Part shown: piece after piece, positions 5,262 through 10,726 of the stretch
How positions within the stretch are numbered: the first letter of the stretch is position 1
How the letters are laid out: each line of letters starts with the position of its first letter
From: Porphyromonadaceae bacterium
GTDB lineage: Bacteria; Bacteroidota; Bacteroidia; Bacteroidales; CAMTPD01
Direction: 5' to 3'
DNA: 10,726 nucleotides
NCBI GenBank assembly: GCA_003447595.1
Contig: DLYT01000075.1
Span: 1-10,726 of the forward strand
Notes under the pieces: generated by a model
Seen by the model: the letters and a program-made list of their open reading frames with translations, nothing else
Told to the model about the DNA's origin: nothing
Database searches by the model: none
Position numbers and translations under genes: made by a program

Positions 5262-6122
5262 ATGTCTCAAGCCGTTGAAAACTTAATCGTAAATAAATTC
5301 CATAAAATAGCCGAAGTGAAGACCGTAGGAATAGGAAGTAATGATAAACCATTTAAGAGGTATCATTATCACAACTGCTACCAAATAATCATAGTAAAAC
5401 GGGGTGAGGCCGGGTTTATGATAAATGGAGTGCTCAAATCGATTAACTCGCAAACGGTATTGATGTTGGGTAGCGACATCCCACACGGCATCATGAATTT
5501 TTCAACAGATATTGAAGGCTCTGTCATTCATATTCCTACCTCGCTACTAAGTCCTTATAAGTCCATCCCCGAATTGGCCAATGCCATGCAATTTATCCAT
5601 GATAGTCAATATGGGTATCAATTCAACTCATCGTTGCTTCATCGCAAAGTGTCTAACCTGTGTGCCAAGTTGGTCCGTTCTTCCGGTTTCGAAAAGATGA
5701 GTTGCTTGTTCCAAATTCTGCATCTGTTGGAAAATGACCCTACGGTAGAACGCCTGGTGACCAACCCCGAACAAGAACAACCTTTGCAAAAAGGCAATTA
5801 CCATACCCCTATAGAGCGAGCTTTCAATTATATCTATGATCACTTTGAGCATGATATCACATTAGAGCAAATCGCAAAATATGCCAACCAAAACCCATCT
5901 GCACTGTGTCGCACTTTTAAGAAAGCCTGTGGCTACACCCTGTTTCAGTACATCAACCGGGTGCGCATCGAAAAAGCCTGTCAGCTACTCCATACCACTG
6001 ATTTACCCATTGCCGAGGTTGCTCTGAATGTAGGTTTTAACTCATTCTCTCACTTTAGTGTGCAGTTTCAGCGTGTCACAAACCAGACACCGACTCAATA
6101 TAGAGAGATTGTAAAGCGGTAA
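5262..6122 (+). CDS. AraC/XylS-family transcriptional regulator with N-terminal cupin sensor domain
   Basis: This 286-residue protein has the usual AraC length. The N-terminal half is a cupin-like sensor: RYHYHNCYQIIIVKRGEAGF (33-52), with a conserved HxH-type opening, then ..VLMLGSDIPHGI (66-77). This resembles regulators that bind small ligands such as sugars. The C-terminal two-helix-turn-helix domain spans about 183-284. The first HTH is ITLEQIAKYANQNPSALCRTF (199-219) and the second is LPIAEVALNVGFNSFSHFSVQFQ (248-270), followed by the family signature TPTQYRE (276-282). It is divergent from the membrane ferredoxin gene with a shared operator-like repeat, and it lies 116 bp upstream of the GH97 glycosidase on the same strand. 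It could control either neighbour; the ligand is not known. Confidence 0.9.
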   Translation: MSQAVENLIVNKFHKIAEVKTVGIGSNDKPFKRYHYHNCYQIIIVKRGEAGFMINGVLKSINSQTVLMLGSDIPHGIMNFSTDIEGSVIHIPTSLLSPYKSIPELANAMQFIHDSQYGYQFNSSLLHRKVSNLCAKLVRSSGFEKMSCLFQILHLLENDPTVERLVTNPEQEQPLQKGNYHTPIERAFNYIYDHFEHDITLEQIAKYANQNPSALCRTFKKACGYTLFQYINRVRIEKACQLLHTTDLPIAEVALNVGFNSFSHFSVQFQRVTNQTPTQYREIVKR

Positions 6123-6177
6123 CTCTATTATTATTCCAATTTGTTGACATAGGTAGTTGTTTATTCATAAGATTTAT

Positions 6178-6185
6178 TATTTTTG
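6178..6185 (+). promoter_or_regulatory. -7 box for the GH97 gene
   Basis: TATTTTTG matches TAnnTTTG and lies 53 bp upstream of the ATG at 6239. A TTGT at 6157-6160 may be the -33 element (17-bp spacing). The presence of its own promoter suggests that the glycosidase can be expressed apart from araC. Confidence 0.5.
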
Positions 6186-6238
6186 CATCACCTTTGATTG
6201 TATAAAATACACTTTATTGATAATAAATCTATTTACGT

Positions 6239-8179
6239 ATGAAGAACAAACTAATCTCACTGCTCTTTTTGATTGGAGCCACCTTGCCATTATCAGCGCA
6301 AACAGAGATTGTAACTAGTCCCAATGGCTTGCTACAAGTGACAGTGACCTGCAACGCCGGAAACCTCACCTATTCGGTAGATTACAACCATAAACCGATG
6401 CTCGAATCATCGCCCTTAGGACTCAAGACCAATATTGGTGATTTCGCCCAAGCAATGCAGCTCATCAGTGCCAAGACAAGCACAATTGATACCACTTATC
6501 AGCAAGATCGCATCAAGCAATCGAGCATTCATTACCAAGCCAATCAACTGGTATGTCTCTTCAAGAATAAAGCAGGACAAGAGGTTGATATAACCTTTCG
6601 TGTAAGCAATAATGATATCGCTTTTCGCTACACCTTGCCCCGTCAAGGCGAAACCGGCAGTGTCAGAGTCTATCAAGAAAACACCGGCTACCGTTTGCCA
6701 CCACAATCAACCACCTTCTTAACTCCACAAAGCGATGCGATGATTGGTTGGAAACGCACCAAGCCCAGCTACGAAGAGGAGTATGTGATTGATGGTAACC
6801 AAAACCAAGCCTCTAAATTTGGTCACGGATACACTTTCCCCGCACTGTTTAGAGTAGGCAATGACGGTTGGGTGCTCATCAGCGAAACCGGAGTAGACAG
6901 CCGCTATTGCGGTTCGCATCTAAGCGACTATAGTCAAGGATTATATACCGTTGCATTTCCAATGGCCGAAGAAAACAATGGAAACGGAACCATAGAACCC
7001 GCTTTCTCACTGCCCGGATCAACTCCTTGGCGTACCATCACCGTAGGCGAAACTTTAGCTCCCATTGTAGAAACCACCATCCCCTGGGATGTAGTAGACC
7101 CACTATACACCACTCAACATCACTATAAGATGGGACGAGGTACTTGGAGTTGGATTTTGTGGCAAGACGATAGCATCAACTACCAAGACCTCAAAAAATA
7201 CATCGATTTGGCAGCCGATATGGGCTATGAGTACGCTTTGATAGATAACTGGTGGGATACCAACATTGGTCATAAACGCATGGAGGATTTAATTAACTAT
7301 GCGCAAAGCAAAGGAGTAGACCTATTTTTATGGTACAGTTCAAGCGGCTATTGGAACGACATTGAGCAAGGTCCCATCAACAAAATGGACAATGCCATAG
7401 TGCGCAAGCGCGAGATGAAGTGGTTGCAAAGTCAAGGTGTGAAAGGCATCAAAGTAGACTTTTTCGGCGGTGACAAGCAAGAAACAATGCGTCTTTACGA
7501 AGACATATTGAGCGACGCAGACGATCATGGCTTGATGGTGATATTTCACGGATGTACCCTTCCACGTGGGTGGGAACGTATGTATCCCAACTATGTAGGT
7601 AGCGAAGCCGTATTGGCTTCCGAGAACCTAATTTTCGATCAACACTTCTGCGATGTAGAAGCAGAAAATGCAACCCTTCACCCCTTTATTCGCAATGCCG
7701 TGGGCAGTATGGAGTTTGGTGGAACATTCCTCAACAAGCGGATGCATAGAAGTAATGATGCCGGGAATACCCGTCGCACCTCCGATGCATTTCAGTTGGC
7801 CACAGCCATTCTTTTTCAGAACCCCATACAGAACTTTGCCTTAGCCCCCAACAACCTCACCGACGCTCCGGCAGTCTGCATCGACTTTATGAAGGCTGTA
7901 CCCACCACTTGGGACGAGGTGAAATACATTGACGGTTATCCCGGGAAATATGCCGTTGTAGCCCGTCGCCACGGCAATCAGTGGTATGTGGCCGGCATCA
8001 ATGCCACCACTCAGCCGCTTACCACAGAACTGAATTTGCCCATGCTAGCCGGTCGAAAAGTATCATGCTACACCGACAATCGCCAGATGGAGCCCCAGTT
8101 GAAAACCCTAACAGTAGACAAAAACGGTAAACTAAAAATAACCATTCAGCCCCAAGGCGGATTCACTTTAGTAGAGTAG
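6239..8179 (+). CDS. Secreted glycoside hydrolase family 97 enzyme, retaining alpha-galactosidase-like type
   Basis: This 646-residue enzyme probably cleaves alpha-linked sugars, most likely alpha-galactosides, in the periplasm. A signal peptide is clear (MKNKLISLLFLIGATLPLSA, cleavage near A20/Q21); no lipobox cysteine is present. The order is an N-terminal beta-sandwich (about 22-285), a (beta/alpha)8 barrel (about 290-550) and a C-terminal beta domain (about 560-646), as in GH97. D407 in GIKVDFFGGD lies where the nucleophile of retaining GH97 enzymes (Asp415 of BT1871, from memory) is expected; inverting SusB-type enzymes lack it. E462 or E456 in the SEAVLASEN region is the likely acid/base. 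H437 and the W338/W339 cluster probably shape the active site. No SusC/SusD genes are nearby. The alpha-galactosidase assignment is inference; alpha-glucosidase cannot be excluded. Confidence 0.88.
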   Translation: MKNKLISLLFLIGATLPLSAQTEIVTSPNGLLQVTVTCNAGNLTYSVDYNHKPMLESSPLGLKTNIGDFAQAMQLISAKTSTIDTTYQQDRIKQSSIHYQANQLVCLFKNKAGQEVDITFRVSNNDIAFRYTLPRQGETGSVRVYQENTGYRLPPQSTTFLTPQSDAMIGWKRTKPSYEEEYVIDGNQNQASKFGHGYTFPALFRVGNDGWVLISETGVDSRYCGSHLSDYSQGLYTVAFPMAEENNGNGTIEPAFSLPGSTPWRTITVGETLAPIVETTIPWDVVDPLYTTQHHYKMGRGTWSWILWQDDSINYQDLKKYIDLAADMGYEYALIDNWWDTNIGHKRMEDLINYAQSKGVDLFLWYSSSGYWNDIEQGPINKMDNAIVRKREMKWLQSQGVKGIKVDFFGGDKQETMRLYEDILSDADDHGLMVIFHGCTLPRGWERMYPNYVGSEAVLASENLIFDQHFCDVEAENATLHPFIRNAVGSMEFGGTFLNKRMHRSNDAGNTRRTSDAFQLATAILFQNPIQNFALAPNNLTDAPAVCIDFMKAVPTTWDEVKYIDGYPGKYAVVARRHGNQWYVAGINATTQPLTTELNLPMLAGRKVSCYTDNRQMEPQLKTLTVDKNGKLKITIQPQGGFTLVE

Positions 8180-8211
8180 AGCAGTCATCACCCTAATAAA
8201 TAAAATGACAT

Positions 8212-8262
8212 AGAGCCTCAACCATCGGTACAGAAAAACCGTTGATTGAGGCTCTGCTTTTA
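8212..8262 (+). terminator. Hairpin terminator after the GH97 gene
   Basis: AGAGCCTCAA (8212-8221) pairs with TTGAGGCTCT (8246-8255), and an inner CGGT/ACCG pairing extends the stem with two mismatches. GCTTTTAT follows. It lies 33 bp after the GH97 stop. Confidence 0.8.
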
Positions 8263-8634
8263 TACCCAATGCCATTTGTTTGTAAATATCTATAACTCAT
8301 TTCCTGAAAAGTGACTACCCCTCTCAGAATAGTCTCTAAGGCCATTTTGCAACAAACCCAATTACTGCTTATAAAAAACCCGTTTTTCTCGCATAAAAAA
8401 CCCGTTTTTTCTTTGCAAAAAACAGGTTTTATAGCTTAGGCAATCCCCAAGCACTTTAAAATTTGAAGTTTTGTAAATATTGTAGAAGGGTGTGATGGGG
8501 TGAGAAAGTGTGATTTTAAGTATCTCCCCAAGTACTAACTATTTGGATATTCGTTACTCCTGATTGTCACAATAAAATTGTCAGGTAGGTAAAAATAATG
8601 ATAGAACGATTGCTCTTTATCGTAAAATTTCCAT
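8263..8634. other. Gene-free AT-rich intergenic stretch
   Basis: No reading frame with a credible start, composition or family resemblance was seen on either strand. The stretch holds the three-unit repeat at 8371-8434. It also holds a possible small hairpin near 8568-8585, where CCTGA pairs with TCAGG and CAAT with ATTG around a 6-nt bulge; ATTGTCA occurs twice there. It separates the ordinary chromosomal block from the decayed island to the right. Confidence 0.5.
8371..8434. repeat. Three-unit degenerate repeat of a near-palindromic A/T-tract motif
   Basis: ATAAAAAACCCGTTTTT occurs at 8371-8387 and again at 8393-8409. A third, diverged unit, AAAAAACAGGTTTT, lies at about 8417-8430. Each unit is close to its own reverse complement and they are spaced 22-24 bp apart. 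The units could fold into alternative hairpins and may form a weak terminator or a short extragenic repeat. Confidence 0.55.
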
Positions 8635-8642
8635 TATTTTTG
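8635..8642 (+). promoter_or_regulatory. -7 promoter box ahead of the XRE/Fic remnants
   Basis: TATTTTTG matches TAnnTTTG; a TTG at 8610-8612 lies 22 bp upstream. Transcription would start near 8649, just before the ATG of the decayed HTH gene at 8665. The promoter therefore seems better preserved than the gene it served. Confidence 0.55.
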
Positions 8643-8664
8643 TATTACATCAATTATTAATCTT

Positions 8665-8841
8665 ATGGAGCTGAAATAAGCTAAAACTGATTTTAAATGA
8701 AAGAGAAAGCAGCCAAGCATGGCTTGTAAAAAAGTTAGGAATTTTTTTGGTGCGGTTAACGCTTATTGATGCAATCTGTTTCAATCTTACTTAGTGGATT
8801 TGATAATTTTGAATTGATTTGTTTCTTACTTATTAAATAAT
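8665..8841 (+). pseudogene. Remnant of an XRE-type HTH regulator gene (antitoxin-like partner of Fic)
   Basis: The ATG at 8665 reads MELK then a stop. One base over, the frame 8678-8742 reads NKLKLILNERESSQAWLVKK followed by LG, which looks like the start of an XRE helix-turn-helix protein (compare the pattern MELNRLK..L.EK..S..WLAE.LG). After the T-run at 8742-8748 the likeness resumes in the first frame as FFGAVNAY, resembling the recognition helix region, but this frame has stops at 8767-8769 and 8815-8817. The gene therefore seems broken by a +1 shift at the AAA near 8674, a -1 shift at the T-run, and two stop codons. Frameshifts in homopolymers could be sequencing errors; the stops could not be explained that way. 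XRE genes directly upstream of fic are common in Bacteroides. The identification rests on pattern memory. Confidence 0.5.
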
Positions 8842-9189
8842 ATGATACTTGAAAATAGATTAGGAATAACAGATCCGTCTGAACTTGCCCGCCAAGAGGA
8901 GAAAATAAGCAAGCAAAAGGCTTTAGAATTGTATGACAAAGGTTTGCTTACAAGTTTAGAGACAGGTAAGTTCCGTAAAGAATTGAGTAAGGTGGTGGAT
9001 TGGAGTAGAGTAGATAACGAAGATTATTTAATGGTAATAGAGCGTAGTCCAATAAAAGATATTGAGATAAAACATCTTTTAAAGCAAGCTTTAACCGACC
9101 ACATTAATGACCGAGAGTTGTATGTGAAGGGGATAGATAATAGCTATTATTATGAGGGCTACACCCAATACAAAATAAGCGAATTGTAA
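8842..9189 (+). pseudogene. Fic-family gene with the catalytic middle deleted in frame
   Basis: The 115-residue reading frame joins the two ends of a Bacteroides Fic protein, whose usual length is about 200 residues. Residues 1-44 (ENRLGITDPSELARQEEKIS...LETGKF) match the family N-terminus. Residues 45-115 (KVVDWSRVDNEDYLMVIERS, then PIKDIEIKHLL, ALTDHINDRE, SYYYEGY) match the C-terminus. The region in between, normally about 80-90 residues with the HPFREGNGR catalytic/ATP-binding motif, is absent. The junction lies near 8974, and the frame is preserved, so a stable protein without AMPylation activity could still be made. It directly follows the broken XRE gene and lies 30 bp before a truncated DUF1016 gene. 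I classify it as a pseudogene, but a retained non-catalytic role is possible. Confidence 0.7.
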
Positions 9190-9219
9190 AATAGTGTATG
9201 TAACCATTACCTCCAAAAA

Positions 9220-9642
9220 ATGCATAAAATGAGTGAGTTGATAAAAATAGATACTACCTATAAGAGTTGGCTGTCGGATATTAAACTGAAGATTCGCAGC
9301 AGTCAAATAAAAGCTTCAGTAAAAGTGAATGAAGAACTGTTGAGGCTTTATTGGCATCTTGGAGAAGAGATTTGTAAGAAACAACAAGAAAGTAAATGGG
9401 GTAACGGCTTCTTTATTCAATTGAGCAAGGATTTAATAGAAGAGTTTCCCGATGCAACAGGTTTCTCTCCGCGTAACCTTCGTTACTGTAAATCCTTTTA
9501 TCTGTGTTATAGTCAGCATGATACAATTTTGCAACAAGCTGTTGCAAAATTAGAAAGCAATATCTTTTCTATTCCATGGGGACATCAAATATCTATTATT
9601 GATAAGTGCAAATTAATTGAAGAAGCCCTCTTTTATATTTAG
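9220..9642 (+). pseudogene. DUF1016/YhcG-type nuclease gene truncated to its N-terminal domain
   Basis: The 140-residue frame is the DUF1016 N-terminal domain. Features are KWLSDIK-like opening helices, VNEELLRLYWHLGEEI (37-52), WGNGFFIQLSKDL (60-72), FPDATGFSPRNLRYCKSFY (76-94) and IFSIPWGHQISIIDKCK (115-131). Complete family members are about 330-370 residues and carry a PD-(D/E)XK nuclease domain after this point. Here the frame stops just after EEALFYI, and no nuclease domain is found in the 41 bp before the next gene, so about 200 residues are missing. Start 9220 or the in-frame ATG at 9229 is possible. It is in line with the Fic remnant and the WYL gene and was probably one operon. A surviving N-terminal-only protein cannot be excluded. 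Confidence 0.8.
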
Positions 9643-9683
9643 ATTGGGTTAAGTTACCTCTGAATTGTTTAGAAGAAAAAACT

Positions 9684-10726
9684 ATGGCAACAAACAAACA
9701 CGCAGTGATACGCTATAAGGCATTAGATAGATGCTTTAGTAACTTTGGACGTAGATTTTATATTGATGACCTCATTGAGGCCTGTAATAATGCTATCTAT
9801 GACTTTAGCGGCAAAACAGATGGCATAAAAAGACGTCAACTGTTTGAGGATATTAAATTTATGGAGAGTGATGTGGGATATGCTATTGAATTAGATAAGA
9901 TAGATGATGGAAAGAAGAAATATTATCGTTACACTGATAAGAATTTTTCAATAGATAAGCAGCCTCTTAGCCAGACCGAAGCAGAACAGCTTAAAGATAC
10001 AATATTGATGCTCAATCGTTTCAAAGGACTACCACAATTTGATTGGATGGATGAGGTGCTTACACGTTTGGAAGATACCTTTAAATTAAAAGCAAATGTA
10101 GATAGTGTAGTCTGTTTTGAGCAAAACCCATATTTAAGAGGTATTGAACATTTCACCGCACTTTTCAATGCAATCATCAATAAGCAGGTTTTAAGTATTA
10201 AATATAAAGCAGCCTTTGAAGAGGCTAATGAATATATATTGCATCCCTATTTCTTGAAGCAATATAATAATCGCTGGTTCTTATTTGGATTAAGTCATAT
10301 TGATGGGCAAGATAAGGTTATGAATATGGCAATTGATCGTATCGTGAGTTTTGAACCAACAACAGTAGTGTTCATAGATAATAAGAATATTAACTTTAAC
10401 GAATATTTTTATGATGTAATTGGAGTAACAGTACCCTATAAAAAGGAGCCCGAAAAAATCACATTAAGAATTGATAGGAAAAGATATAACTACATTGCAT
10501 CAAAACCATTTCACCCGTCACAAACTGAGTTAAAAGATTTAAGCGATGAAGGTACAATTGTCATTCGTTTGAAACTCGTTCCAAATTATGAATTTGAGAC
10601 ACTATTACTTGGTTTTGCAGATAGTGTAGAGGTTATTGAACCACAACTGCTTCGAGAAGCAATCTTGTCTCGAAGCAGAAGAATTATAGAAAAGAATAGT
10701 AACTGTGCAGATGTACTGCATGATAA
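9684..10726 (+). CDS. WYL-domain transcriptional regulator, 3' end cut by window
   Basis: The first 347 residues are visible and the frame is open at the window end, where the last base pair begins the next codon. The N-terminal part (about 1-90) is a winged helix-turn-helix: IRYKALDRCFSNFGRRFYID, then GIKRRQLFEDIKFMES with recognition-helix character, and a tyrosine-rich wing (KKYYRYTD). A linker (95-150) leads to the WYL domain at about 155-225, including LSIKYK, the block ILHPYFLKQYNNRWFLFGL, and AIDRI near 217-220. A WCX-like C-terminal domain covers about 255-336. Such proteins bind nucleic-acid or nucleotide-type ligands and often control defence loci. The ORF appears intact, unlike its three upstream neighbours. 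The start ATG at 9684 follows the purine-rich AGAAGAAAAAACT. The target is unknown. Confidence 0.88.
   Translation, partial: MATNKHAVIRYKALDRCFSNFGRRFYIDDLIEACNNAIYDFSGKTDGIKRRQLFEDIKFMESDVGYAIELDKIDDGKKKYYRYTDKNFSIDKQPLSQTEAEQLKDTILMLNRFKGLPQFDWMDEVLTRLEDTFKLKANVDSVVCFEQNPYLRGIEHFTALFNAIINKQVLSIKYKAAFEEANEYILHPYFLKQYNNRWFLFGLSHIDGQDKVMNMAIDRIVSFEPTTVVFIDNKNINFNEYFYDVIGVTVPYKKEPEKITLRIDRKRYNYIASKPFHPSQTELKDLSDEGTIVIRLKLVPNYEFETLLLGFADSVEVIEPQLLREAILSRSRRIIEKNSNCADVLHD

Noticed and set aside
6416..7673. Minus-strand reading frames inside the GH97 gene
   Set aside because: They are shadows of a 646-residue enzyme with a signal peptide and conserved catalytic block; no promoter or family likeness was seen.
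8371..8434. Possible CRISPR array
   Set aside because: There are only three units, the intervening stretches are about 5-8 bases, the units are low-complexity, and no cas-like gene is near.
8842..9189. A novel small antitoxin of 115 residues
   Set aside because: Both ends match a known Bacteroides Fic family with only the middle absent, so a deletion derivative is the simpler reading.
9929..10180. Minus-strand frame of 83 codons
   Set aside because: It is antisense to the WYL-domain gene, which reads open from 9684 to the window end with recognizable domains.

Overview
The window looks like chromosomal DNA from a gut-type member of the Bacteroidales (Bacteroides or a close relative). Evidence: repeated promoter boxes of the Bacteroidetes form TAnnTTTG ahead of genes, a CTnDOT-type integrase, a secreted GH97 glycosidase, and Fic/DUF1016/WYL proteins of Bacteroides type. 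No rRNA, tRNA, CRISPR array or insertion sequence was seen.

The window has three blocks of visibly different base composition. Block 1 (about 1-3190, GC-rich) is the integrase end of a conjugative or mobilizable transposon. It holds three small helix-turn-helix genes (one cut by the window start, two in tandem on the other strand), a convergent terminator, a short RhuM-like gene, and a 411-residue tyrosine recombinase with the catalytic set expected for IntDOT. The element appears to end at a GTAACTTTGC core (3182-3191), which matches the CTnDOT target consensus GTANNTTTGC. That core also supplies the -7 box of the next chromosomal gene.

Block 2 (about 3192-8262) is ordinary chromosome. It contains an RhlE-type DEAD-box RNA helicase, a four-helix membrane protein fused to a double [4Fe-4S] ferredoxin domain, a divergent AraC-family regulator, and a secreted GH97 enzyme of the retaining (alpha-galactosidase-like) kind. 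A perfect 17-bp inverted repeat sits in the divergent promoter between the ferredoxin gene and araC, overlapping both promoters. Strong hairpin terminators follow the helicase and the GH97 gene.

Block 3 (about 8263-10726, AT-rich) looks like the decayed end of a defence or toxin-antitoxin island. It starts with a near-gene-free stretch carrying a small degenerate repeat. Then come the remains of an XRE-type HTH gene, a Fic-family gene whose catalytic middle is missing by an apparently in-frame deletion, a DUF1016/YhcG gene reduced to its N-terminal domain, and a WYL-domain regulator running off the window. All remnants lie on the plus strand in the order typical of intact Bacteroides XRE-Fic-DUF1016 loci. 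I do not see an intact, undescribed system. The most unusual signals are the catalytically gutted Fic protein with its neighbours, the transposon/helicase promoter junction, and the ferredoxin/AraC operator.
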